A program made the translations under genes and the position numbers. From the NCBI GenBank assembly GCA_910578545.1, contig CAJTPT010000003.1, positions 225,743-289,742 on the forward strand: a DNA stretch of 64,000 bases, written 5' to 3'. This DNA comes from an uncultured Christensenella sp. (lineage in GTDB: Bacteria; Bacillota; Clostridia; Christensenellales; Pumilibacteraceae). Below, piece by piece: positions 53,072 through 61,900 of the stretch (positions are counted from its first letter, which is position 1; each line of letters starts with the position of its first letter). The notes under the pieces are model-generated. The model was not told the origin of the DNA and did no database searches. It saw only the letters and a list, made by a program, of their open reading frames with translations.

Positions 53072-54256
53072 ATGGAAAAAATCGGTCAACATCCCAATAC
53101 GAGCTCGGTATCGGACAGCGAGATACAACTCGACGCCGGGTCGACAAATACGGGCGTATCCCAACAGGCGACGGGTAAACAGCTTACCGCGATAATATTT
53201 ATTCTCGCGCTTGCAACAAAGATGTTTTTGTTGCCTATTTTTTTGATACAGGCGACGGGTCGCGACGGGTATATCATTCTTGCAATCTATTGCGTGGTAG
53301 ACCTCATTTCGCTCGTGCCCATGCTGATTGCGCTAAGGCTGTGCAACCTCGACTTTTTCGAACTGATGAACAGCGTGCTTGGCAAGGTCGGCGCAAAAAT
53401 CTCTGTCGGGTTAATCGGACTGTTTTTGTTCTTTAAGCTGAACACCGCCGTTGCGGAAATACTCGCGTTTTACGGCAGCAACGTATTTACCGACTTTGAC
53501 ACAACTCTAATGATAGTAGTGCTTTTGGTTTTTATGGTGGCTGTCGGTACACACACCCTTCGAGCTATTTGCAGGCTTAACGAGCTTATCGTGCCCGCGA
53601 TCGTGCTGTGTCTTACCGTGCTTGTTGCAATCGTCGTTATGACTTCGTTCGATCTCGCCAATATTCTTCCTGCAGTGCACGAGCCCAAAACTTTTACCTA
53701 CGGACTGCTGAAGCACGCCTCGTGGCTTGGTGATTTTACGCCGCTCGTACTGTTTGTCGGACGGACAAAAACCAAAAAGCTAACGCCGTTATTCGCGGCC
53801 GGTGCGGGCGTTATCGGCACCGGTCTTGCGGTATTTTTCGCGCTCGTGCTATGCGCGGCGTTCGGAAACGTTCCGTCGCTTGTTGACAGAACGACCAATC
53901 TTTCCACGATATTGCAGTATTCCGTCGGCAATGTTTACGGCAGGCTGGATATGTTTTCATCCATTGTTTGGAGCGTTGCAACGTTTATCGAATCGGCGCT
54001 GTTCTTTTACTGCGTGTGTAGGTGCACGGCGTTCGTAATCGGCAAAAACGCGCATACGGTAATTTCGATATGCGTGTGCGTTGCGGTGTATGTCGTTCAG
54101 GTGTTTGCACTGACCGATCCGATGATTTTTTCGGTAACCGTCACATCAACCGTTTGTTCGATTGCCGTGCCCGTGTTCACGCTTGCTATTCCTCTGCTCA
54201 CGTTTATTTGTGCGCTTATTTATAAACGCAAAAGCAAAACGGGAGGGACAAAATGA
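53072..54256 (+). CDS. GerAB-family spore germination permease (B subunit)
   Basis: The 394-residue protein of the amino-acid transporter-like GerB family has about ten transmembrane helices after a 35-residue polar N-terminus. The first helix begins LTAIIFILALATKMFLLPI. The GerB subunit is thought to bind the germinant. It overlaps the C-subunit gene by four bases (ATGA), so translation is coupled. Confidence 0.92.
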   Translation: MEKIGQHPNTSSVSDSEIQLDAGSTNTGVSQQATGKQLTAIIFILALATKMFLLPIFLIQATGRDGYIILAIYCVVDLISLVPMLIALRLCNLDFFELMNSVLGKVGAKISVGLIGLFLFFKLNTAVAEILAFYGSNVFTDFDTTLMIVVLLVFMVAVGTHTLRAICRLNELIVPAIVLCLTVLVAIVVMTSFDLANILPAVHEPKTFTYGLLKHASWLGDFTPLVLFVGRTKTKKLTPLFAAGAGVIGTGLAVFFALVLCAAFGNVPSLVDRTTNLSTILQYSVGNVYGRLDMFSSIVWSVATFIESALFFYCVCRCTAFVIGKNAHTVISICVCVAVYVVQVFALTDPMIFSVTVTSTVCSIAVPVFTLAIPLLTFICALIYKRKSKTGGTK

Positions 54257-55458
54257 CTACGTACAAAAAGCTGCTGATATACAAAATACTGTTGTTTGTG
54301 TTCGCGTTTATTATAGCGTTCATGCCGTCTACCGCGTCGCAGAACAAGGAGGTCAACAGCCGCGTAATCGTGGAAACGCTCGGGATTGACGGCGGCGAAG
54401 AGATCAGTCTTACCGCGCAGTACGTCATGCCCGCGGGCGCGCAGGGAGAGGCAAGCAAGAACACCGTGACGGTCAAGGGTAAAACGCTTAACGAGGCGGT
54501 AGAAGGACTGAGCACCGCGCTCGGCAGACGCGCCGAGCTCGGACATTGCTCTATGGTAATCGTTGGAAGCGAGCTTAAAATCGAAGAGCTCGGAACGCTT
54601 CTTACCGCAACCGACGTCACTGCCGACGTGTACCTTGCCGCGGCTAAGGATAAGGCAGAGGACGCCGTAAACAACATAACGGAGTTTATGAAAAAGACGG
54701 GTGCTACCGACGCCGACTTTATAGCGTACAGCGCAAAAAAGGGACACCTTGCCACCAACACGCTTCTCGGCTTTTTGTCCGACGTTCACAGCGCGTCAAA
54801 AAGCGCGTACATTCCCGTTGTGGAAATGCAAAAGTCCGATGATGGCTCGCAGGGCGGCGGTCAATCAGGCGATGGCGGCGAACAAAACGGCGGAAGTCAA
54901 GGCAACGGAAGTCAAGGCGGCGGTGATCAACAAAAAAGCGATGGCGGCGGTAGCGGCGGCTCGGGTATGAGCGTGGAAATGCTTGCGCTTTACAACGCCG
55001 ACGGGCGCGCGGGGATAATTCAGTCGGGATCGGCGCGCGGTGTGGCGTGGGTGAGTGCGCCGATAGAAAAGGGGGCGGTGTGCTGCGACGTTGAGTACGA
55101 CGGCAAAAAAATAGAGGGTGTTTGCGGCAGACTGCTCAAAAAACACGCGACAATAAAGACCGATCCCAAAAACGGCGCAGCCACCGTCAAGCTTAAAGCG
55201 TATATCGAACCTAACGGCGATAAGTTTAATATGCTGTACGCGACGAATAGCAAAACGGCTATGCAGGCGCTTGTCGACGGGTACAAAAAGAAGATAATGA
55301 GCGAGCTCGAAAGCGCGTACGCCGACAGCCTGAAACTCGGTTGCGACCCGATGTTTATCGGCAAAACGTTTTTCCGCTATCATCCCGAATACTTCGACGC
55401 CGAATACGATTACAATAATATTACAGTCAAGTACGATATAGAGATTGCGATTAAATAA
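54253..55458 (+). CDS. Ger(x)C-family spore germination protein (C subunit) with Gly/Gln/Ser-rich insert and no lipobox
   Basis: The 401-residue C subunit has an N-terminal hydrophobic segment (about 10-28) and the GerC domain in two parts (about 38-190 and 240-398, including the C-terminal helices). Normal GerC is a lipoprotein with Cys after the signal; here the first segment ends FMPSTASQNK without Cys, so it is likely a membrane-anchored form instead. Between the halves, residues about 195-235 are a low-complexity tract of Gly, Gln, Ser and Asp repeats, unusual for the family. It closes the operon. Confidence 0.88.
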   Translation: MTTYKKLLIYKILLFVFAFIIAFMPSTASQNKEVNSRVIVETLGIDGGEEISLTAQYVMPAGAQGEASKNTVTVKGKTLNEAVEGLSTALGRRAELGHCSMVIVGSELKIEELGTLLTATDVTADVYLAAAKDKAEDAVNNITEFMKKTGATDADFIAYSAKKGHLATNTLLGFLSDVHSASKSAYIPVVEMQKSDDGSQGGGQSGDGGEQNGGSQGNGSQGGGDQQKSDGGGSGGSGMSVEMLALYNADGRAGIIQSGSARGVAWVSAPIEKGAVCCDVEYDGKKIEGVCGRLLKKHATIKTDPKNGAATVKLKAYIEPNGDKFNMLYATNSKTAMQALVDGYKKKIMSELESAYADSLKLGCDPMFIGKTFFRYHPEYFDAEYDYNNITVKYDIEIAIK

Positions 55459-55496
55459 TTCGGAATTCCGAATTAAAAAAACCTGCTTCAAAAAAC

Positions 55497-55525
55497 TTGA
55501 CAATAATAAACGAATGATTTATAAT
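55497..55525 (+). promoter_or_regulatory. Consensus promoter of rpsU
   Basis: TTGACA (55497-55502), 17-base spacer, TATAAT (55520-55525): both boxes match the consensus in every base. Confidence 0.9.
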
Positions 55526-55578
55526 AACAAGGCTCTTATGAGTAAATCGGAGTTCCGGGAACGAAGGAGGTGTGAATA

Positions 55579-55752
55579 ATGGCAGTAATCCGTGTGGGCG
55601 AAAACGAGTCGCTCGACAGCGCGCTCAAACGTTTTAAGCGCAAGTGCCAAAAGGATAATATCCTTGGCGATATGCGTAAAAAGGAGTACTACGAAAAGCC
55701 CTCCGTTAAGCGTAAAAAGAAGAAAGAAGCCGCCCGCAAACGCTTCCGTTAA
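55579..55752 (+). CDS. rpsU: 30S ribosomal protein S21
   Basis: The 57-residue product ([23 protein letters not shown]..., then a Lys/Arg-rich tail with [14 protein letters not shown]) has the usual S21 length, charge and motifs. It belongs to the small ribosomal subunit near the 3' end of 16S rRNA. AGGAGG is 10 bases before ATG 55579. The promoter is consensus and a terminator follows at 55839. Confidence 0.96.
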   Translation: MAVIRVGENESLDSALKRFKRKCQKDNILGDMRKKEYYEKPSVKRKKKKEAARKRFR

Positions 55753-55838
55753 GCGCAAGTTTCGGTGGTTTTTGCTAAGTGTGTTTCAACGGAAAAAGGA
55801 ATTTTCTACGGTTAGGTCCGTAGCATAAATTTATTTTC

Positions 55839-55866
55839 GCGGCATCAATCGGTGCCGCTTTTCTTT
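55839..55866 (+). terminator. Terminator of rpsU
   Basis: GCGGCA (55839-55844) pairs with TGCCGC (55853-55858), followed by TTTTCTTTT. Confidence 0.8.
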
Positions 55867-56097
55867 TGCAATCGCATCGGAATCGACTGTCGTCATACCA
55901 TATATCGACTGAAAAAAATTAAAAAAATGCAATATATAGCGGTGTATAAAAATACCATATTAAACTACAAAAAGACCACTGCGAAAAAGGTTGACTTTTG
56001 GCTTTTTATGCGTTTTAATACGAATACTTTCAAAAAACGCGTCTGCGGAATATACGCAAGTATGTTATGATACGCAGACCGACATTCGGAGAAGACC

Positions 56098-56427
56098 ATG
56101 AGAAGACACGACTTTATTGTTATCACTTTGGTTAAAACGGGCTTTCGCACCTCGCTTAAAGGCTTCGACCAGTTTTGCATGTGCCTCGAGTTGTACACCG
56201 ACGACCCGTCGTCCACGATAGGGGATATATACCGACGAATAGCGTTGTGCTGTAAGTGCTCGGTAAGCTCGGTCGAAAAGAATCTGCGCAGGCTTTTTCA
56301 AAGCTCGGACGCGTGCGCGGCTATAGGCAGGCTTTTCGGCGTTAACTATTGCGACACCGGTAACAAAGAGATTGTGTCCATGTTTGCCAACTACTTGGCT
56401 CTTCAACGCGATAAGTACGTGGTTTAA
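56098..56427 (+). CDS. Spo0A C-terminal-domain-like protein without receiver domain
   Basis: The 109-residue protein lines up by eye with the Spo0A DNA-binding domain: a start like GFRTSLKGFDQFC, then TIGDIYRRIALCCKCSVSSVEKNLRRLFQ in place of the Spo0A recognition helix pair. Spo0A controls entry into sporulation, and its DNA-binding half needs a phosphorylated receiver to dimerise; here the receiver is missing. CGGAG precedes ATG 56098. It lies just after the germination genes and rpsU, and may be a small sporulation-linked regulator or an isolated remnant. Confidence 0.7.
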   Translation: MRRHDFIVITLVKTGFRTSLKGFDQFCMCLELYTDDPSSTIGDIYRRIALCCKCSVSSVEKNLRRLFQSSDACAAIGRLFGVNYCDTGNKEIVSMFANYLALQRDKYVV

Positions 56428-56585
56428 TGGGGAATTCGGAATTGTCGGGGGGACTACGCGGTGATTTGATTTAAACTATTATTGTCATACATAGCATTTC
56501 CCGCCTGTCGAAGAATTTCACGAACATAGAGTAAGCATATATAGGAACGTAAAGCATATCAACGTATAATGCCCATTGCGAATTC

Positions 56586-57818
56586 CTAATTGATTTTCAT
56601 GTCGCCGGGCTTAATCCAATTCTTTTTGCGCATCAAAAAGCTTACAAGGTAAGCAATCACGGCGGGAACGGCCACGTAGCAAACGAGCACTGCGATAAGC
56701 ACGTACCACCACGCCGTACCGTTGTTTATAGAAACTATAAAGGTTTGGATAACGCCCACGAGTCCTGCCGTGCCCATGCCCGAGCCAGTCGCGTCGCACA
56801 TGATTTTGAACGCGGCAGAGGCGAGCGGTCCCGCAACGGCAGACGCGGCTACGGCGGGAATAAGTATTCTCGGGTTTTTTCCGAGGTTGGGGATTTGAAG
56901 CATGCTCGTGCCGATACCCTGCGAAACGAGCCCGCCCCAGCCGTTGTCCTTAAAACTTGCAACGGCAAACCCTACCATGTGCGCACAGCACCCCGCGCAA
57001 GCCGCCGCCGCGCCGATTTGTGCGTTGTATGTAAGCTCGGCGGTGTTGATAAGCGACGAGTTGAATATCATAACCCCAAACGCCGCGCTCGACGTGGGAA
57101 GTGTGAGAAGTAATCCCATGACGACGGCGACAAGAATGCCGAACGACACCGGTTCCCAACCGATAGCGTACGACACCGCTTTGCCGAGCAGGGCAAAAAG
57201 TATGCCGAACGGAATGCCGAGCGCAATCGCGCCGAGCGTGCCGCAAACGATCGCGCACAGCGGAACGACTATTATATCTATCGGCGTCTTGCCCTCTACG
57301 TGCCGAGTTATCTCTATGGCAGCGACCGACGCGACAAAAGCGCCTACGGGGTCGCCGATAGTTATCGACGGGTTTGCGCCCGCGCCGTATACGTGAATAC
57401 CCGACAACGCAAAAATATTGGTTATGTTTGCACCTATCATTCCGCAAGCGACCGCCGAAAAGGAAGTCAGCTTGTTTGCTTTAAGACTGTGCGCAATGCC
57501 TGCGCCTATGCCCGCGCCCATAAGCAGTTTGGCAACGTAGCCTATGTAATAAAGAATATTTCCGAACGGATTGTTGCCGATTAAAAATCCTATCTCGCCG
57601 ATTATAGTGCCTATAATAAGCGTGCAAAACAGTCCGAGCGCCATGCCCGAAAACGCCTGAATAAAATATCTGTTTGCAAAGTATTTAACCCACTCTTTAA
57701 AAGTGCGCTTTTGCGGCTTTTCCGGTAGGGAGATAGCCTCGGATTGCTTGTCCGCCGAAACGGTTGTGCGCTCGCTTTGTTCGGCCTGTTCAGCCTGTTC
57801 GGACTGTTCGTCTTGCAT
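56586..57818 (-). CDS. PTS EIIC-like (PTS_EIIC_2 type) membrane transporter
   Basis: The 410-residue protein has an acidic, Gln-rich N-terminus with an EQAEQ repeat (about 4-16), then about nine to ten transmembrane segments (about 55-395) rich in Gly/Ala, with GMIGANITNIFAL, LPTSSAAFG and an HMVGFAVASFKDN segment near 285. The layout matches the PTS_EIIC_2 group, a permease-like family whose substrates are not known and which usually lacks linked EIIA/EIIB genes, as here. A good promoter and GGAGG support the start. Confidence 0.78.
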   Translation of the reverse strand: MQDEQSEQAEQAEQSERTTVSADKQSEAISLPEKPQKRTFKEWVKYFANRYFIQAFSGMALGLFCTLIIGTIIGEIGFLIGNNPFGNILYYIGYVAKLLMGAGIGAGIAHSLKANKLTSFSAVACGMIGANITNIFALSGIHVYGAGANPSITIGDPVGAFVASVAAIEITRHVEGKTPIDIIVVPLCAIVCGTLGAIALGIPFGILFALLGKAVSYAIGWEPVSFGILVAVVMGLLLTLPTSSAAFGVMIFNSSLINTAELTYNAQIGAAAACAGCCAHMVGFAVASFKDNGWGGLVSQGIGTSMLQIPNLGKNPRILIPAVAASAVAGPLASAAFKIMCDATGSGMGTAGLVGVIQTFIVSINNGTAWWYVLIAVLVCYVAVPAVIAYLVSFLMRKKNWIKPGDMKIN

Positions 57819-57856
57819 GATAAACCTCCACGCTCAATTATATAAAGTGTAATTAA

Positions 57857-57885
57857 AGTATAATGAAGGATTAAGATAAAGTCAA
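57857..57885 (-). promoter_or_regulatory. Promoter of the EIIC-like gene
   Basis: On the minus strand TTGACT (57885-57880), 17-base spacer, TATACT (57862-57857). Confidence 0.75.
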
Positions 57886-57914
57886 TCATTTTAAGCGGTA
57901 TGCGGTTAAAACGG

Positions 57915-57944
57915 TTGACAACCCGTTTAAGGTTGTGGTAGTAT
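57915..57944 (+). promoter_or_regulatory. Promoter upstream of the structured element and rpsO
   Basis: TTGACA (57915-57920), 18-base spacer, TAGTAT (57939-57944). Transcription would begin near 57951 and run through the structured element toward rpsO. Confidence 0.65.
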
Positions 57945-57948
57945 GTAC

Positions 57949-58252
57949 GTGGGTAAATTTATGCCCACCCCCGATGCCAATCCGTGTCGAACACATTTTT
58001 ATTGGCTAAACGCCACATATACTGCGTTAAGTCCCTTGCATAGCCGACATAAGGCTTATGCTTCGGTCCTTGCCTTGTCTATGTTGCGTTTAGCTTCAAT
58101 AAAAATGCTTGCTTTTTGCGGCAGCGCGCTTAGAGCTATTTGTCGACTTATTGAGCGAAGTCGTAGCCAAAGCGCTACGTCGAGCGAAAGAAGGCGGAAA
58201 AGAGCCTATGCTCGCGCCGCAAAAAGTGTTCACACGGGGTTGGCATCGGGGT
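57949..58252 (+). ncRNA. Large multi-branched inverted-repeat element, candidate structured RNA leader or MITE-like insert
   Basis: The 507-base gap before rpsO has no supported gene but an elaborate fold. The outer stem joins 57968-57994 with 58226-58252 in three blocks (12+6+6 pairs, built on CCCCGATGCCAA). Inside are two branches. Branch 1 pairs 57994-58018 with 58081-58108 (CATTTTTATTG, CTAAACGC and ACAT blocks, about 23 pairs) and carries its own smaller hairpin (GCATAGCC with GGCTTATGC). Branch 2 pairs 58112-58122 with 58216-58226 (CTTTTTGCGGC, perfect 11), enclosing GCGCTT/AAGCGC and CGACTT/AAGTCG hairpins. A promoter lies just upstream, and rpsO starts 73 bases after its end with no terminator between. 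It could be an rpsO-pnp leader regulator, a processed ncRNA or the folded body of a small mobile repeat. Confidence 0.6.
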
Positions 58253-58325
58253 ACCTTATTCTCGGTCTTGCGCTCTCCGTGCACTACTGGGATTAAGGCG
58301 AATAAATTTTGTCGGAGGTAAAAAA

Positions 58326-58589
58326 ATGGACAAACAGATTAAAGCGGACATCATAAAAGAGTACGCGACACACGAAGGCGATACGGGTAGCCCCGAGGTA
58401 CAGATTGCGCTGCTTACGTGGCGTATCAACCACCTCACCGAGCACCTTAAAACGCACAAAAAGGATCATCATTCCCGTCGCGGTCTGTTGCAGATGGTAG
58501 GTAGCCGTCGCAGTCAGCTAAATTATCTGAAAGAAATCGATATCGAAAGATACCGTGCCTTGGTTGCCAAACTCGAGTTGCGCAAGTAA
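58326..58589 (+). CDS. rpsO: 30S ribosomal protein S15
   Basis: The 87-residue protein has the S15 sequence: [52 protein letters not shown], which binds 16S rRNA helices. Length is standard. CGGAGG before ATG 58326 is strong. It heads rpsO-pnp, a conserved pair in bacteria in which S15 and PNPase are co-regulated. Confidence 0.97.
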   Translation: MDKQIKADIIKEYATHEGDTGSPEVQIALLTWRINHLTEHLKTHKKDHHSRRGLLQMVGSRRSQLNYLKEIDIERYRALVAKLELRK

Positions 58590-58675
58590 GCGTAACTTGT
58601 TTTTCGGCGGTCGAGAACAAAGTAAAATTTTCGCGCAATTACGCGATTTTTCCGCGGCGTGAAATTGCTTTTTTA

Positions 58676-58710
58676 GCCGCATACAGCTTGTGTGCGGCAT
58701 TTGTTTTTTA
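58676..58710 (+). terminator. Terminator or attenuator between rpsO and pnp
   Basis: GCCGCATA pairs with TGTGCGGC around CAGCTTG and is followed by ATTTGTTTTTTA. Since pnp starts 28 bases later, it may be a partial terminator or RNase III-type processing hairpin. Confidence 0.65.
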
Positions 58711-58737
58711 GGTCATATAATAAGGAGAAATATAAAA

Positions 58738-60978
58738 ATGGAATGCAATGTTTTCCAAACCGAAATCGGCGGGCGAGTAGTGACCGTCGAAACCGGTAAA
58801 TACGCGGGACAGGCTAACGGCTCGTGTATAATCCGTTGCGGCGATACCGTCGTAATGACAAACGTCACAATGGCTGACGCGCCCCGCCCGGGCATGGACT
58901 ATTTCCCGCTCGGCGTGGACTTTGAAGAAAAACTGTACGCGATAGGCAAGATCCCCGGTAGCTTTAAGCGCCGTGAGGGAAGAGGAAGCGACAAGGCGAT
59001 ACTCACTTCCCGTCTTATCGACAGACCTATCCGCCCGTTGTTCCCCAAGGGCTTGTTCAACGACGTTTCGGTCGTTGCAACGGCTTTGTCGGTGGACACC
59101 AATATCCCGCCTGAGGTATTCGGCATGCTCGGAAGCTCGATTGCGCTTTCCATATCAGACATACCGTTTATGGGTCCGACCGGCTCGGTAGTAGTCGGCT
59201 GTGTGGACGGCAAGTACGTTATCAATCCCGATAATGAACAGCGCGCCAAGAGCACGATGCACGTATACGTATCGGGCACTGCCGACGCAATCATGATGGT
59301 TGAGGCGGGCGCGCACGAGGTATCCGAAGAGGAAATGCTCGGCGGCATACTGTTTGCGCACAAAGAGATCAAAAAGCAAGTCAAGTTTATCAACGAAATC
59401 GTTAAAAAGGTCGGCAAGCCCAAGATGCAAATCGACCTGTACCATATCGGCGACGACGTAAACGATGCTGTTCGCAAGTACGCCGACAAAAAGCTTGACA
59501 AAGCGCTTGACACGTTTGACAGAACGGAACGTCAGCAAAACCAGGACGCCGTACAAGCCGACGTTATGGAACACTTCAAAGAGCAGTTCGAGGGTCGCGA
59601 ACGCGAGATTGCCGACACCCTCTACTACATGACCAAAGAGAAGGTTCGCGAAAAGATTTTGTCCAAGGGCGTTCGTCCCGACGGCCGCAAGACCACGGAC
59701 ATTCGCGATATTTGGTGCGAGGTAGGCGTACTTCCGCGCACGCACGGCTCGGCTGTATTTACCCGCGGTCAGTCGCAGGCGCTTTCCATCTGCACGCTCG
59801 GCACATCAGGCGACGCGCAAAAGCTTGACAACCTCGACGACGAGGAAACCAAGCGCTATATGCACCAGTACAACATGCCGCCGTACTCGACGGGCGAAGC
59901 CAAACCCCTTCGCGCACCCGGCCGCCGCGAGATAGGTCACGGCGCATTGGCAGAGCGCGCGCTCGAGCCCGTTATTCCGAGCGAGGACGAATTCCCGTAC
60001 ACCATTCGAGTTGTGTCCGAGATACTCTCGTCCAACGGTTCCACCTCGCAGGCGAGCGTTTGCGGATCTACGCTTTCGCTAATGGACGCAGGCGTTCCCA
60101 TCAAGGCGCCCGTAGCCGGTATTGCCATGGGCCTTATAAAGGACGAAGCCAAAAACCGTTTGGCTATCCTTTCCGACATACAGGGGCTCGAGGACTTCCT
60201 CGGCGATATGGACTTTAAGGTAGCGGGCACCGAGCACGGTATTACCGCTATCCAAATGGATATCAAGATTAAGGGCATCGACGAAAATATACTTCGCACC
60301 GCACTCGAGCAGGCGCGCGTAGGCAGACTGCACATTCTCGGCAAAATGCTTGCCGTTTTGGACAAGCCCCGTCCCGAGCTTTCGCAGTACGCACCTAAGA
60401 TCGTCATGATAAATATCGATCCCGAAAAGATCGGCGACGTCATCGGCAAGTCGGGCAAAACAATCAACAAGATTGTCGACGAAACGGGCGTCAAGATCGA
60501 TATCGAGGAAGACGGCAGAGTGTTTATTGCGGGCATCGATCCCGTTATGATAGAAAAGGCGAAAGACATAGTCATGTCTATCGTCAAAGACCCCGAAATC
60601 GGCGACGTTTACGAAGGTCCCGTTGTGACTGTTCGCGACGAGCTCGGTGCATTCGTAGAGCTTTCGCCCGGCAGAGACGGCATGATTCACATAGCAAAGC
60701 TCGGCAGATACGTCGGCAAGCGCTTGGACGCAGTGTCGCAGGTCCTCAAGGAAGGCGATATCGTTAAGGTCGAGGTCGTAAGCTTTACCAAACAGGGCAA
60801 GATAGACCTTAAGCTTTTGGAAAAGCTCACAGGCGAGCCAATCGAAAAGGCGCCCGAAAGCGACGAACCCGAGCATGAGCGCCGTCCGCGCGGTGACAAG
60901 CCCCACGGCGACAGACCTCACGGCGGACATAAGGGCGGCAAGGGCAAAAAGCCTGAAAAAAAGAGCGATAAGGAATAA
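58738..60978 (+). CDS. pnp: Polyribonucleotide nucleotidyltransferase (PNPase)
   Basis: 3'-5' phosphorolytic exoribonuclease, central to RNA decay. The 746-residue chain has two RNase PH domains (about 10-140 and 315-545, the second with FTRGQSQALSICTLG and RAPGRREIGHGALAERAL), a helical domain between them, a KH domain (about 555-615, with GKSGKTINKI) and an S1 domain (about 620-690). It ends with a His/Lys/Gly-rich tail. ATG 58738 with AAGGAG in front is the true start; an upstream in-frame ATG at 58690 lies in the terminator hairpin. Confidence 0.97.
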   Translation: MECNVFQTEIGGRVVTVETGKYAGQANGSCIIRCGDTVVMTNVTMADAPRPGMDYFPLGVDFEEKLYAIGKIPGSFKRREGRGSDKAILTSRLIDRPIRPLFPKGLFNDVSVVATALSVDTNIPPEVFGMLGSSIALSISDIPFMGPTGSVVVGCVDGKYVINPDNEQRAKSTMHVYVSGTADAIMMVEAGAHEVSEEEMLGGILFAHKEIKKQVKFINEIVKKVGKPKMQIDLYHIGDDVNDAVRKYADKKLDKALDTFDRTERQQNQDAVQADVMEHFKEQFEGREREIADTLYYMTKEKVREKILSKGVRPDGRKTTDIRDIWCEVGVLPRTHGSAVFTRGQSQALSICTLGTSGDAQKLDNLDDEETKRYMHQYNMPPYSTGEAKPLRAPGRREIGHGALAERALEPVIPSEDEFPYTIRVVSEILSSNGSTSQASVCGSTLSLMDAGVPIKAPVAGIAMGLIKDEAKNRLAILSDIQGLEDFLGDMDFKVAGTEHGITAIQMDIKIKGIDENILRTALEQARVGRLHILGKMLAVLDKPRPELSQYAPKIVMINIDPEKIGDVIGKSGKTINKIVDETGVKIDIEEDGRVFIAGIDPVMIEKAKDIVMSIVKDPEIGDVYEGPVVTVRDELGAFVELSPGRDGMIHIAKLGRYVGKRLDAVSQVLKEGDIVKVEVVSFTKQGKIDLKLLEKLTGEPIEKAPESDEPEHERRPRGDKPHGDRPHGGHKGGKGKKPEKKSDKE

Positions 60979-61057
60979 TCGTTCGCTGTGATAAATCGCA
61001 CCGCAAAATAATATAATGCCATATGGAACTCGCGTTAGTCTGTTTTAGTGGCATACG

Positions 61058-61110
61058 AGCCGCAAAACGATTGACAAGCAATGATGTTTGTTCCGTCTTG
61101 CGGCTTTTTG
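61058..61110 (+). terminator. Terminator after pnp
   Basis: AGCCGCAA (61058-61065) pairs perfectly with TTGCGGCT (61098-61105) and is followed by TTTTG; the loop is long (32 bases) and may hold further structure. Confidence 0.65.
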
Positions 61111-61153
61111 TTTGCCCGCGAGCTACGTGAGTTTTATCGGGTGAGGTGCGATT

Positions 61154-61867
61154 ATGTCCGTCAAAAAAGTAAGATTATTGCGCGTTTTGGGCAACATAGT
61201 TATATGCGTTACCGTCGGCGCTCTGCTGTTCCTGACGGTAAACGTCGGCGACGTCAACGTCAGCGCTCAGGGCAAACAGCCGATATACTCGGGCAAGTCT
61301 ACAACCGAGGTGTCGCTCATGGTAAACGTATATTGGGGCACCGAGTACATCGAGCCCATGCTCGAGGTATTCGACCGCTACGGCGCAAAAACTACGTTCT
61401 TTGTCGGCGGTCAGTGGGTAGCTAGCAATCCCGATATGCTCAAAAAGATTTACGACGCGGGGCACGAGATAGGTAATCACGGCTATTATCACAAGGATCA
61501 CAAAAAGCTCGACGCGGCGTACAACGAAAAGGAAATCCAATCAGCCCACGACGCGGTAAAGGACGTACTCGGCATAGACATGGATCTGTTCGCACCGCCG
61601 TCGGGTGCGTTCGGTGAGGTAACGCTATCCGTTGCGGAAAAACTCGGCTACCGTTCGGTCATGTGGACGCGCGACACCATAGACTGGCGCGACCACGACA
61701 GCTCGCTGATATATAAGCGTGCAGTCAAGGATCTAAAGGGCGGCAACCTGATACTAATGCACCCGACCGAATGCACATTAAAGGCGCTTGACGATATACT
61801 GCAAGCCGTAGCGGACGCAGGGCTCAAGTGCGCGCCAGTCGGCAAGGTGATAGCGGACACCGTTTAA
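61154..61867 (+). CDS. ylxY: YlxY/PdaB-like polysaccharide-deacetylase-family protein
   Basis: The 237-residue protein has an N-terminal membrane segment (about 12-33) and a NodB-like deacetylase fold (about 50-230) with TTFFVGGQWV, HEIGNHGYYH and LILMHPT. The usual catalytic TFDDG stretch reads LMVNVYWG, so the Asp pair is absent; the YlxY branch of the family shares this feature. Its place after rpsO-pnp and before a M16 peptidase is the same as in Bacillus (rpsO-pnp-ylxY-mlpA). It likely acts outside the cytoplasm in cell-wall or spore envelope modification, but activity is doubtful. Confidence 0.88.
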   Translation: MSVKKVRLLRVLGNIVICVTVGALLFLTVNVGDVNVSAQGKQPIYSGKSTTEVSLMVNVYWGTEYIEPMLEVFDRYGAKTTFFVGGQWVASNPDMLKKIYDAGHEIGNHGYYHKDHKKLDAAYNEKEIQSAHDAVKDVLGIDMDLFAPPSGAFGEVTLSVAEKLGYRSVMWTRDTIDWRDHDSSLIYKRAVKDLKGGNLILMHPTECTLKALDDILQAVADAGLKCAPVGKVIADTV

Positions 61868-61900
61868 TCAAGATAAACCGTGACGGTCTAAAGGAGAACT

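Noticed and set aside
57943..58296. 117-codon open frame through the structured element
   Set aside because: The sequence is explained by long inverted repeats; composition is unlike a protein and no ribosome site precedes it.
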